The notes beneath the pieces were generated by a model that saw only the letters and a list, made by a program, of their open reading frames with translations, had not been told where the DNA came from and searched no databases. A stretch of DNA of 64,000 bases from the NCBI GenBank assembly GCA_963576565.1, contig OY755044.1:46643134-46707133 (forward strand), written 5' to 3'. Below are positions 52,779 through 63,610 of the stretch, in pieces (position 1 is the stretch's first letter; every line of letters starts with the position of its first letter). Origin of the DNA: Aspidapion aeneum. Its lineage: Eukaryota > Arthropoda > Insecta > Coleoptera > Brentidae. Made by a program: the position numbers and the translations under genes.

Positions 52779-53314
52779 CAGTGGCGGCACGTAAGGTAGT
52801 GCCACGGTTAAGGTCACTCATCGTCAAGCAAGCTTTACAGGTAGCGAAGCCTAACTCTGATTTTCTATTTTTTGGTTATAATTTTTGACATGTTTTCCTC
52901 GGTTTCGCATTGGCGGCTCGTTGTTATTTTAAAAATGTGGTTTTAACACAGTCTAAAGATCTATTTAATAAGCCTTAGATTATTTTACACATTTTCTACA
53001 TTTTTCATGAAAAAACACAAAAAATAGCTTAAAATTGGACATCATGAGGCTTCGGGCCCCCCCAAAAGGCCTCAGCCCCCCCCAAGATATATTGCTGGGT
53101 GCGCCACTGGATACAGTTTCAAGATACTTTGCAGCATAACTTTTTAATTCTAATTACATAAATATATATAGTTTAGGTACCTTCATACTGTGTAAAATGT
53201 CAAAAATAATAACCAAAAAATAGAAAGCCTGACGTTAGCTTCGCTTCCTATAAAGCTTGCCTTTACGATGAGTGTCCTTAGCCACCGTGCAAGGGCACCA
53301 CCCTATTTTTCTGA
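52779..53314. mobile_element. TIR element with nested hAT-like fragment
   Basis: GTGCCACGGTTAAGGTCACT, CATCGTCAAGCAAGCTTTAC, AGGTAGCGAAG and CTATTTTTTGGTTATAATTT on the left are mirrored at 53196-53300 (AATAACCAAAAAATAG, CTTCGCTTCC, AAAGCTTGCC, AGTGTCCTTAGCCACCGTGC). The TIRs are about 110 bp. Between them is a CAGTGGCG-family fragment ending TTGCTGGGTGCGCCACTG at 53109, homologous to 47735-47852. No coding content. Confidence 0.7.
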
Positions 53315-53873
53315 AAAAACACGCTTCTTTTAAATTTTTAAAACATCTTTATAGTTTTTTATATTAATTTGGTATCCCTGTGCAAATCTATGGATTACAC
53401 TCCGACTCGACGCGACACGATGAATGGGCCACTAAAACCCAAAGCAGCGTAGAACACGCTGCCCATAACACGCTGCCCAAAGAGTGTGTAGCACACTGTT
53501 GGCTCCTTCAAACAGAAATAGATTTTATGAGCAGCCTATATGCGCGACAGAGATAGGGCCAATGTTGGATATTTAGCGTTGTTTACGTAGGAAATATCAA
53601 AGAAATTTTGTGCCTGGCACCGGCCATCAGTTAGTCGTATACTCGTTTTTTTTGTGCTTGGAGTATGGAAGTTTTAATGCACGCCCTTTACAATATACAT
53701 TTCAATTATTTCAGCAGAATTCTTTGATAAATTTTGAGTCATTTCATGGCGTAATTAGGTAGGCTTTAAAAAAATAGAATTAGAAACCCCAAACATAGTA
53801 TAGTATAAAGTATGTTTTTTAATTACTTATGGCTTGTGGGTAAACATTTGTGCGCAACATCCCGAATTTTTTT
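53315..53873. other. spacer
   Basis: ACACGCTGCCCATAACACGC at about 53455 is a short tandem duplication. No gene recognised. Confidence 0.4.
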
Positions 53874-54117
53874 TTAGGGACTTATTGCAATCAAGCCAGG
53901 CAGTAATAGTGCCAGGCAGTATAAGAACATTTGTCTTCTTTCAAAATGAGGCCTTTGTGTATTATAAGAGCCGGATTAATAGTGCCGCCATTATTAATGG
54001 AAAAAAAAAACGGCTGGATTTATAAATTCGACTTTGGTATGTCAATTTTGAAATGGAAAACTGTCATAATAGTGCCCGGCACTACTACTGCCTGGCTTTA
54101 TTGCAATAAGGCCCTAA
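53874..54117. mobile_element. R4 MITE, complete copy, 244 bp
   Basis: TTAGGGACTTATTGCAATCA on the left and TTGCAATAAGGCCCTAA on the right, with the same interior as the 15.7-kb copy (GTCTTCTTTCAAAATGAGGC, ATTAATAGTGCCGCCATTAT, CGACTTTGGTATGTCAATTT). It differs by a short deletion after the left TIR. Confidence 0.85.
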
Positions 54118-55342
54118 TGACTCAAAATTCTGGCACTACCATTTGACTTGAAGTTTTATGCATTTCGAAATCAATGCACTAAATACATTTTTAATTTAAC
54201 CCTTACGATACCAGACTTTCTGAATAAGTTTAAAAAAAGATTGAATATTTGTTGCTCTTGACCAGCCTCCAGATTTTTAAGAAAACCGGAGAGGTGATAA
54301 CCCTAACTGTACCTACTGCAGATTTACAAACATGCGAACCATTCCTGAAGTGCAATTTAATAGGGATTTTTAGAAACCATTTTTTCCATTTCCAGATTTT
54401 TTACGAGCAGTAATAAAACCCAGCGTGAAAAATATACTTACCGTAGAAAGAAAGGTATAAAATGCGTTTAAATCCCAAAGAAGCTATAAAATCTTGGGAA
54501 ATAGGACAATAAAACAGTAGTAGTAAAATAGTTGGAAGAAGAAAACTCTTTTTCAGGTAATAATTTATTGCCTTAAACATTAAAGTAAAAAAAACAAGTA
54601 GGTATAGTAATTTATATGAAGCATAGGTCAAAAGCAGACAAAAAGTTCAAATAACTAGTGGTCAAAAAACATTTTTTTTAGCATTTCTCAAGTTTGAAGA
54701 GTGGGGAAAAACTGTAAATTACAAATTCTTTCATAAAAAGTACAGGTTAAAAAGATACAGTATAACAGTGTGGTCAAATAACCTCGCAATAGGTATAAAT
54801 TTGTAAATTTTTTTAAGAATAATTTTTTTATGTGTTTCTAAATTTACAAAAATTAATAATGACAAAAAATAGTACTACATTTAATAACAAAAAAAAGATT
54901 TCTCACAATCATTTTGTATAATTTGACTTTCTTAAAATAATTTTTACACACAAGTAATACTCTACAAAACTTCGATTGTCTTTCGTAATTTTTAAGAAAG
55001 TTATAATAAAAAATCTAAAAAAGTTATTAATTTGGAGACCCTGTATTCAAAAAATATAATAAATAAAGAGGTTTGTGTCAAAAACTAAAGAATGCACTGT
55101 CCCGTCACCTTATCGTCACCGATCAGAATTATATGTCACCGATACGTAAAATATTCTTGAAAGCCAAGTAAAGGGTGTAGTGTGAATACGTCCATAAATT
55201 ATGCCTTAACCGGACCGGACTGACGTAGCTTTTATATAGAAAAATCGTTCTAAGATGTCATTTCATGTAAAAAAAATCCGCTAGTTGGTCAGACCTTGTG
55301 ACAAAGTATCAAGAATTACCCCCATTACGTTAGGTCAGGTTA
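54118..55342. other. AT-rich non-coding DNA
   Basis: No gene or repeat recognised. Confidence 0.4.
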
Positions 55343-55350
55343 TGTTAAGT

Positions 55351-56201
55351 CAGTGGCGGATCTAGGGGGGGGGGGCACTAGGGGCACTTGCCCCCCCCCC
55401 CCCCGAGAATTTTTTGAGTATACAAAAAATGAGTAAAAAGTAATGTTTTTGCTAATAAAAATTCAAAAAATTCAAAATTTTTGCCTGCGGCGCATGAAAG
55501 TGTCTTGTTATTATCATCGAAATTACAACCACTGACTATAGTTGATGTTGTATATAAGTGACACCGCGTCATAGCTATGGTAAACCAAATTTTGCGGCAA
55601 AATCTAAGTAAAAAGCCTTAAAAAATTTGTGTTTCACTTTGTACATGCAGTGTGCCGCTCGGGGTTTAATGTACGAACGATAAAACACTAAGACCTTTTA
55701 AAGGAGAGATCAAATAGGTACTTACCTAATAAATAAAGATCCGAAACATACAAGAGGATCCCAAATTATATTAAAATGTGCGCAAACATTGATTTAGTTG
55801 CAAACACGGTAATTTGTTTTGTGAAAAGTTCCGTCACAATTTGTTTGACATAAACAGTCAAAACAACGAATAGAAAACGTCAAAGCCCGGCTAAATCAAT
55901 AATATGCTCGTAACAACCAGATAAGAGTATATATGTTCCTTTCTAATGAAATCGTTTAGAAGAAGACATCAATAAAAAGTAAGTAAAATAGTAAGCTAAT
56001 GACTAATTTGTGCAGTGCCTCATTTTGGGAATCAAGATCAATAAAAAGTGCGTGCCACTGTATATACCCCTTAATACAACATCAACTATAGTTCAATAAA
56101 ATGCTCCTTAAAAAAATATATACCGTTTTAGACCAACAGAGAATGTCACCTAAAGTGCCCACCCCCCCCCCCCCCGAGAAGCACCTCTGAATCCGCCCTT
56201 G
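55351..56201. mobile_element. hAT-like non-autonomous element, 851 bp, 8-bp TSD
   Basis: Ends CAGTGGCGGATCTAGGGG and GAATCCGCCCTTG (complement CAAGGGCGGATTC). The 8-bp direct repeat TGTTAAGT lies immediately outside both ends (55343-55350 and 56202-56209), the hallmark of hAT insertion. The termini carry long C/G runs and mirrored GCACTT/AAGTGC words. No transposase frame; the 64-residue minus-strand frame spanning the C-run is an artefact. Confidence 0.88.
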
Positions 56202-56209
56202 TGTTAAGT

Positions 56210-57049
56210 TAATTTGGTTTGTGTTAGGTCAACATCATTAAATGTTTGTTCTTTTAATTTTCTGCTTTTGTTTTATGGATCTTTCTTGACAAGTAAGGCG
56301 CGTTTCAGCCTTCTAGTTCTCTGGAAAAATTTGTTAATAGGGTATTTGTTGGAAAACTTGCAGCTCTAAAGTTATTATCAAAACTTTTTTTATAAAAAAA
56401 GAAGTTGCAAGAAAGAAATGAAAAAAAATAAAAAGTGTGCACCTGTTACAGTTAATTTAAATAAAATGTTTGTAAAATTTAAATCTAATGTTACAAATAT
56501 CTAAAAGTTAATGTAACATTCAGATCAGATGTCAGTTTGATCTCAGATTGATTTCTTCCATATAAACAAGATAATAAGTATAATTACAAATTGACAAACT
56601 TTTTTTAAATCACTGCAAAATTCTCAGAACCTCTTTGTGATTTGGTCGGGTTAATTGTTAAAGAACTAACAAACGTAATTTTTTAAACATTTTTATTACC
56701 AACGCTATGAACCCATTGTTTGCATTGAAAAAAATTTGCTGTTACAATTTCCTAAAGTTTGATAAGATTTGAAAATATTCATAAATAAAACAATAATGTA
56801 TGTTTTACATTTTTACAGAATCCAGGAAAACAATGTATGTTGTGTCTAAAAACAAAAACTGCCACACACAAAAAAATGTCTCAAATCAAGACAAATTTCT
56901 CCAAGCAATATCAGCTTGCAAATAAAGTAATTTTTTTTCTTCGAATATTGTATTCACAGAAGGCAATAACCATCTCTTATTATAGGAAACGTTTCTTTTA
57001 TTACAAGAAAATCTAGCGCCTGTCCGAAACTAATTCTTAAAAGCTTCTG
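56210..57049. other. AT-rich non-coding DNA
   Basis: Nothing recognised. Confidence 0.4.
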
Positions 57050-57292
57050 CTATTGAAGTGCGAGAAAGAAAGAAATCCAATAAAAATCTTTTCTCTTTTT
57101 CGTGATCCCGCCTTTTAAAGTGGCTTCTATTATCCCTACCAAAAGTCGCTGAAATCGGAGATGGCCTGCATCGTCGTGCGTCGCCTTTAAAAGGCTCCGC
57201 GCCGGGCATCGGGCCAATTTGTTTGCTTTACTGTTAGGGGCGAAACGGGTGGGGCTCTGTATCCAATAGAATCTATTAACGGCGGGGTACAA
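57050..57292 (-). CDS. 80-residue ORF in GC-richer island, unrecognised
   Basis: Minus strand, MYPAVNRFYWIQSPTRFAP at the start, ARCPARSLLKATHDDAGHLR in the middle, FYWISFFLALQ at the end. The local base composition (about 57100-57290) is clearly more GC-rich than the flanks, which sets it apart from other short frames here. No domain or signal recognised and no clear promoter. It could be a fragment of an unseen transposon or of host sequence, or chance. Confidence 0.2.
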   Translation of the reverse strand: MYPAVNRFYWIQSPTRFAPNSKANKLARCPARSLLKATHDDAGHLRFQRLLVGIIEATLKGGITKKRKDFYWISFFLALQ

Positions 57293-57566
57293 CTTTGGCT
57301 TTTAAGAATCACTTTGGAACACCCAATACCTATAGGCTTTTAACTGAAAAAAAACTTGCTTGCCTGAAATGAACTTTTAATTCTCCTTTCAAGAGAACTA
57401 ACGTTGGGTATTAATTCAAAAATGGAGTTTTGTATTTCTTTTGATTTAATCTTTGTTACGTACATCATCATCATCTTATTGTCATATTAAGATAACGCGC
57501 TTTAAACCTACCTACATTAAACTTATAACTAAAGCTTTACATACTGGGACTCCCTAATATACACTT

Positions 57567-57591
57567 AGTAGTAGTAGTAGTAGTAGTAGTA
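57567..57591. repeat. (AGT)n microsatellite, 3' tail of LINE
   Basis: Eight or so AGT repeats directly at the 3' boundary of the minus-strand LINE; on the LINE strand the tail reads (TAC)n/(ACT)n after GGGTCAACCCCCC. Confidence 0.8.
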
Positions 57592-57661
57592 GGGGGGTTG
57601 ACCCGCAGGTCTGACAAATAGGCCAGAGTAGGCTTTTTTTGCCATGCCCCAAGTTCTCGAC

Positions 57662-58297
57662 TCATATACGTGTCATGTGCTTCCTCAACCGGTTATGTCC
57701 GGTTAGAGTACCTATCAGCAGTCCGAGGTCTTTTCGTGTCCGTCCCAGCATCCATCTAATTCTGGTTGCTTTTGGACGGTCTACGAATTCTCTGGTCTGT
57801 CTGCAACCCGTTCCTGTTTCCCAGGAGTTTAATAGCGCGTCCTGGGCCCATTTGTTGCATCCGCTTTGCACTTGTCTTTTTGTCACGCCCAAAAGTGGCT
57901 CCGGTCCTACATAGGCGGTTCCTGCCCCGAGTCGTGCGAGTTCGTCCGCCTTCTCGTTGCCTGGTACCCCCGTATGTCCCGGAACCCAAACCAGCGGTCA
58001 CCCGTTTGCCATCGCTTAGGGTCTCCAGCGCCTCTGCGCATTCTTCCACCAAGCCGTCAGCAATCTTGGGTGCGTTTAGCGCCTTCAGGGTGGCTTGACT
58101 GTCAGAGCATATATATATAAGCTCCTCTTCGCTGTTCCGAACCTCTTCTAGGGTTGCCGCCATTATTATGGCGTAGACTTCTGCTTGAAAAACAGTAGCC
58201 TGCTCACCGAGCGAGTAGCTCTTCTGAACTTCTAGTTTTTCCACGTATACTCCCGCTCCTGTGGTTTGCCTCTCTGATAGTTTGGATAGTAGCAAAC
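57662..58297 (-). pseudogene. LINE RNase H and C-terminal region
   Basis: Minus strand, two frames. First frame: SKLSERQTTGAGVYVEKLEV, TVFQAEVYAIIMAA (catalytic Glu) and YICSDSQATLKAL (catalytic Asp) up to SDGKRVTAG. After a frameshift near 58000 comes LVWVPGHTGVPGNEKADELA (conserved His and Asp), GPEPLLGVTKRQV and LTGHNRLRKHMTRI. The first catalytic Asp (TDGS) is lost: only YT...SK remains around a deletion of a few bases just inside the insertion boundary. Non-functional. Confidence 0.8.
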
Positions 58298-59336
58298 TAC
58301 CCAACTAACATTTATAGTAGCGGCTACATGTTCTAAAGGCTTTGCTACTTTCTTATAGTAGAAATGTGGTGATCCCAACCAAAATTTGTTACTTTTTAGT
58401 TCTAACTACTATTTAGTATCAGGAAATAGTAGGTGTTTCGTAAAAACGACCCTCTAAACTACTTCTTAGGATTGTTTCTTGGTAGTCGATTCTGATAGTC
58501 CTCTCTACCACAATAGGACGTTGCTAAAGTTTTACTTTCTTTTTAGTCGTTATTTCGTAGTCGCCCTGACTTTTATATCCTACTTAATTACCACTAGAAA
58601 GTTAAGCTTCATTGGAGTCCCAAACAAGTGTATCCGACAACTACATAATAACTTTAATTTTTACCACAAAAGTTTGTGTCATCATAGTATCATCTGATGT
58701 AACAATGTAGACAAAATAACTTTTTGGATCAACTTTAAAGCCGCAACTACTTTGACTTTTTTTTAATGTCGATCTTTTAAAGTAATCTCTGTTTCTACTT
58801 TGAAAACGTAGATTTTTTGAAGTCGCATCTTGGTCGCACACATTCTTAACCCTACTTTTTGTGGCTCCTTTTATAATATGGGAATATTAGGAATATTTTT
58901 GCAAATATTTTTTTAACTACCTTGAGCATTCCATTTTTTCGAGCTCATTGCTTGACCATTTTGCAAAACAATCAATATGCAAAATATTGATCCAAACTAT
59001 CGAGTACCGCACACGGATTTTAAGAATTCCCTGGTCCATGCTTAATCTCCATCCTTAATCTTTTACGCTACTTGTTGCTGTTCTATTCTTGTACTGTCTT
59101 TACGGTCGTTCGTGGTTTGTGCTGTGGCACCACCCTATCGCCATCGTAACCCTCTTGTGCGGACTAAACCGAATTCGTTTATCTATGCCTCTTGTGCTGA
59201 CGTGTCGTGCCTCACTGTGATTCATTTTATGTGTTGAGCTTGGGTGAATTTGTCTTTTTGGTTTTCTTCAAATTTGTGCTGTTGTTAAAGCTTGGTTTGA
59301 AGTGAATAAATAAACCTAAATTTGTGCTGTGTTTTG

Positions 59337-59365
59337 TGCCAGGCTTTATTGCAATAGGTCCCTAA
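59337..59365. mobile_element. R4 MITE end fragment
   Basis: TGTGCCAGGCTTTATTGCAATAGGTCCCTA-type right end only (key word GCTTTATTGCAATAGG). The DNA just left of it (59030-59336) is not R4 and not recognised; it includes AATAAATAAA at about 59305. Confidence 0.6.
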
Positions 59366-60409
59366 TATCTAATTTATGCACGGCCCCTAAAATAACCTCT
59401 GGGATATGCTAGACTTCATCTAGGAACTTTTGCGCTGTTTGCGGCTAAGAAAAAAACAAGTTAGATATATTGTGGTTACATGCGAATTTCTAAGCGATTT
59501 AACAAGTCTCAGAGATTGTTTTTTTACTTATAGGGCTTATAATAATAAAAATTACTGAATATTGACAATGCCAAAATATCTAAAAATAATAAAAAATACT
59601 ACATACGAATTGTGAGAGCAATGTGTAAATAAAAAAAGTAACAATAAATTGATTTCATTGATGTGACTACGTTCTTTTAGTTCCTTGACCAACACTTCCT
59701 AGAAATTCTAGAATAGGGATCATGCTCTCGACTGCAACATACATTTTTAAAAAACACTTTTTATTGGCACTTCATTTATTGTTCTAATGGAATTTAATTT
59801 ATCTTGTTTTTGTTTTAAAACCTACCACAAATTCACGCTGGTATAAAATCTATAAGCAGTGGTGCTGTTGTTGACAGAAACGGCAAATGACAAGTGGCGA
59901 CACCCCAATAACTTGAGGGTAGTAGTTATACTTATCGAGTGGTTCCTATCACTCTGTAGACGTTTTCTAGTGGCGAAGGCTAGTTAATAATACGTTTCTG
60001 CAACGAAGGAGTAGAAATTTGAGTGTGTTATCTAGAACTAAAAAGGAATGCCGACATAAAAGTCGTAAGTGACACGTTGCCGTAACTTAGGCTCACTTTC
60101 AAGTAACCCTTTCGACTATCAGGGAATATAGTTTGGGACGCCATGTTTTTATGTATAAAGGAAATTTAATATTTTTGTTGTCGTTTTATGAGCTCATATT
60201 AAAGAGCTATACTATTTTATAAACAAATTAGTTGAAGCTTACCAAAACGCTCTGCACCATTTGTTGGAGTTAACTGTCGATCATGAAAACATAACCTCCA
60301 AAATCACAACCAGAAAACGGCTCAATTTTACGGGCGCACCGGTTTTTTGCAATATATATAATGCATGTTATACAAAAAACTTTGCGTTGCACTCGAATTT
60401 TGATCCTCT

Positions 60410-62208
60410 CCCAAGTAACATTTCTTTATTTATAGCAGAAGCTAAAAGGTTGCCAGCGCCTTTCCTTAAAACCATTAGTTTCAATGTTTGGTCGCTAGCA
60501 CGTTCCCATTACCCTTATATACCCCTTAGACCTCCTAAATGGGACTCCCCAATTGGTGGTGGCAACCTATGTATTAAACTCATTATAAAACCATAAGAAA
60601 TAAACGCTAGCTTCGCCCTCTAGCGGTTCCACCAGTATAGAACCTTTTAGAGCCTAAAGCTATTATGCCAGGTTCTAAAAGCAACTCAGAAACGTCCTCT
60701 ATCCTGTTATAAAACTAGATTTGGTAATTTGGTATCCTGGCAATTCTGTTGAATACCATAATACCTTTAGAGTAAAGAATTTTTCCTATAAAAGCTTTAG
60801 CGATATTTTAGATTCACAATGGCTATATAAAATAATTTAGGTCATAAAATTGCCAAAAATGTCAAAGTCCCAAAATTATTGTATCACATAAAAATATACC
60901 TATATATGAGGAGTTTGTCGTTTTGTGGATCATCAAATTGCCTGTCAGACTTATTTTTCTGATAAAATCCTATCTGAAAAGCTCTCAAAACAAGCGCGCC
61001 AGCTCACAAATGCTTTTTAATAGTTTTTTGATAACTGAATAAAAAATATTTAAAATAAAAAAAAAATAATTTACACTATTCACCATTAAAAAAGTCTGTT
61101 TGGTTTACATAAATCAAAATTAAAGTAAAATTATGGTTAAAAAACACTGCTAAAACGACTAGATAAATATTTTCTGTTTACAATATTTTTAAAATAACTT
61201 TATATACGCCATTATCGTTTTATAGTGGTCACTTGGTTTTATTTGTTACTCTATCGCAACAAGGATTTTTGAGTGCGCTTATGAAATCAATAAAAAAGAG
61301 AAGGTAAACATAGTGAACATAACCTCACTTAAATTTTTTGTATTTGTTTTTTAAAGTGTTGTGTTAAATTTAAATGTTTTTTATCGTGCAATTTGCACAC
61401 AATCAGGAGGGCCAGTGCAATGATATCCGTTGTGCCTGCAGGTTGGAGGGAAACCTCTTATATTGGCCGTTTAAACAGGCCTTATCTAGGCTTGGGTGCC
61501 CTACCCAGGAGGATAATAAATAATCAATCTTGCAATAGGTAGGTACCAATCTGTACTAGTACTAGTAAAAACTAAAATACGAAAGTATTTATTTACTTCT
61601 GTTAGAACCCTTAAGGAAACAAAGTTTTATATGACCGCCTATTTAAATAATATTTAATATGCAGCTATGGGTAACCATAAATACAAAAGAATTAAGTTTA
61701 CCTTTAAGCCTTCCTTTTAAAACCTGTTTAAAATGCCTAAAAGTAATGGCAAAAACCAAAAGTCTAAAGTTTATATTTACCACTCTTAAAAACCTTAAGG
61801 AAACTAGGTTCTGTATGGCCGCCTATATAATCATATTTACTATTAAACTACTGGTAACTACAAAAACAAAAGGATATAAGGTAACCTTTTAGCTCTATTA
61901 TAAAACACTTTTGTTATGACCTAAAGTAATGAAAAAAACTAAAAGACCAAAGTTTATATTTATTTCTTTTTAAAAACTTTAGGTAAAAGGGTTTTATAAG
62001 ACCATCTTTATAAATCAGTAATCAATAAAACCAAAAGTATCTAAAAGGAACAGAAGAACACTTTTTGGTTGTATAACACCTCCTTAGGTAATTGGCAATA
62101 TAAATTACCTTTTTGTAGCCAAATTGATCCTAAAATCCATAACAGCACCCTCTAAATAACCTTGGAACCAAATTAATAAAACCTTGAGTGGTAATAATGT
62201 TACTTGGG
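60410..62208. mobile_element. nested element with ends CCCAAGTAACATT, 1.8 kb
   Basis: CCCAAGTAACATTTC at 60410 and AATGTTACTTGGG ending at 62208. The 13-bp termini are perfectly complementary and share CCCAAxTAACATT with the ends of the surrounding 4.3-kb insertion. No clear target duplication (CT on each side at most). The interior contains the 183-bp tandem repeat and AT-rich DNA, no recognised gene. Confidence 0.6.
61606..62030. repeat. ~183-bp tandem repeat, 2.3 units
   Basis: AAxCCTTAAGGAAACxAxGTT...TATG(G/A)CCGCCTAT marks unit starts at 61606 and 61789, with a third partial unit at 61971 (AAACTTTAGGTAAAAGGG, AAGACCATC). AAAGTxTAAAGTTTATATTTA closes each unit. Moderately diverged; non-coding. 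Confidence 0.7.
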
Positions 62209-62616
62209 CTGATCGTAAATTCTCACACTTTTGGATAACATAGTACATATTATAACCATAACCAAACAAAAAAACTAAGCGAGTTTACAGTTGTGTCCAC
62301 CATATTGTGTAACAATTCTACCAAAAAGAAACGATTATATTATTTGCAACTACATCGCAACTTTTATGCCATTACGGAACAAAAACAGCCTCTACGACGT
62401 AGTAGATACCTGGCTACGACGTAGTAGTGTAGTTGTTACTACAGTGACTTTAAACACTTGGGCAAGTAGTTATAACCAGAAATTGGTTCCCCACTTAGGG
62501 AATTATAACGTCGCTGTATGGTATACTGAGACGTAGCGGGAGTACGCTGCCATTACTTTTAAGAAATTCTTTCCAGTTGGGGTTTCGTCGTTACAACTTT
62601 AAATGTTTGTTGGGTA

Positions 62617-62905
62617 AAGCGCTCTCCTCAAACATCATTTGGTCTCTCTGCCACGCTTCCCTGTCTGGGATGTGGATTTTGTACCTCTTCTCGAGCCTCC
62701 AAGGTGCGTGTGCTCTGCTGACCGTCATTGACGTGAGGGGAATTTCTCTAATTGTCAGCTCTTCTATAGCTAGATGACCAGCTGTTTCCCCTCTTCCTAT
62801 CCACTGACCCGTGTCCCTTAGACGTAGGTAGGTCCCCATCGCCTCCCTCTTGATCCAAGTTGGTAGCAATGGTAGTCCCAGAATTGTCTCTAGGGCCAGG
62901 ATCGG
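62617..62905 (-). pseudogene. LINE RT-RNase H connector
   Basis: Minus strand, one frame away from the RT. ALETILGLPLLPTWIKREAM aligns with VMLNLPPLHIWVEKEA of the 14-kb LINE. Then GQWIGRGETAGHLAIEELTI and KRYKIHIPDREAWQ, matching FKVLIPTREEW upstream of RNase H there. It breaks off after FEESAL at the transposon boundary. Confidence 0.75.
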
Positions 62906-63610
62906 GGTAGTTCTCAGCTCCGGTTATCCCTCTACACATCAGCCCCTGTAGGCTTCTGAGTTTTAGGGATGTGGTCGTTTTCTCCACTGCCGGCCACCAG
63001 ACTATGGATCCGTATTGGATCCTCGGTCTCAGTATTGCCGTGTACATCCAGTGGAGGGTCCTGGGGGATAGTCCCCAGGTCCTGCCGACTACCCGTCGTA
63101 GCTGCCACATTGTTGCCTGGATCTTTACGATCATATTGGTAACATGTGGCGTCCAGGTGAGTCCGCTATCAAGAATGACACCCAGGTACTTCAGCTTTGG
63201 TACTAAAGCTAGGGGTCTTCCATACATCACGGGTGCTCTAAAACCTTCGATTTTTCTCTTTCTGGTGAACAGTACCATCTCTGTTTTACCTGGGTTAACA
63301 GAGAGTCCATTTTCTTGGCACCAGTCTTCTATGATGCGAACAGCCATTTGCATTCTACTGCAGACAACGTTAAGGAAGCGACCAACCACTTCCACCACGC
63401 TATCATCTGCATAGGCATAGGCGTCGAATCCGTTCTCTGACCAGCGCTTCAGTAAGGTGTCCATAATCAGGCACCACAGGTAGGGCGACAGGCAACTGCC
63501 TTGTGGGCACCCTCCCGTGACCCTAATCCTGACCGTTGACTCCCCCAATGTAGCTTGTATTGCTCGTTGATTTAGTGCAGATCTTACCCATTCAATAATG
63601 GGGGTTTCTG
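62905..63610 (-). pseudogene. LINE reverse transcriptase, catalytic and thumb part
   Basis: Minus strand. Before the first Met the frame already reads IIEWVRSALNQRAIQATLGE, so it truly continues from the upstream frame. GGCPQGSCLSPYLWCLIMD, catalytic YAYADDSVV, DWCQENGLSVNPGKTEMVLF, LKYLGVILDSGLTWTPHV, RPRIQYGSIVWW and LQGLMCRGITGA follow in the order of R1/LOA-type RTs. Both YADD aspartates are kept. After GITGAE the frame leaves the family sequence. Confidence 0.88.

Larger units (their letters stand above)
57567..58299 (-). mobile_element. RNase H-bearing LINE, 3' part
   Basis: 3' end, C-terminal region and RNase H of an R1/LOA/I-group LINE on the minus strand, stopping abruptly at 58299 where the CCCAACTAACATTT-ended insertion begins. 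The missing upstream part is found in the right order, strand and family at 62617-64000, so both are read as one LINE copy split by insertion. Confidence 0.75.
58300..62614. mobile_element. 4.3-kb TA-flanked insertion, ends CCCAACTAACATTT
   Basis: Left end CCCAACTAACATTTATAGTA (58300); right end, complemented, CCCAACAAACATTTAAAGTT (62614). TA flanks both (58298-58299 and 62615-62616). Closing the gap at TA gives a continuous LINE frame up to the RNase H motif. Inside: an R4 end fragment (59337-59365), a second element with the ends CCCAAGTAACATT (60410-62208), a 183-bp tandem repeat, and no recognised gene in 4.3 kb. The left 2 kb has frequent TAGTAG/GTCGTT-like words. Probably a non-autonomous DNA transposon, enlarged by nested insertions. 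Confidence 0.6.

Noticed and set aside
55378..55572. 64-residue ORF with glycine run and ACxAG motif
   Set aside because: The glycine run is the C-homopolymer of a hAT-like terminus.
57639..58120. Plus-strand ORFs of 84-110 residues
   Set aside because: Antisense shadows of the LINE RNase H region.
62971..63414. 147-residue plus-strand ORF
   Set aside because: Antisense shadow of the LINE reverse transcriptase.
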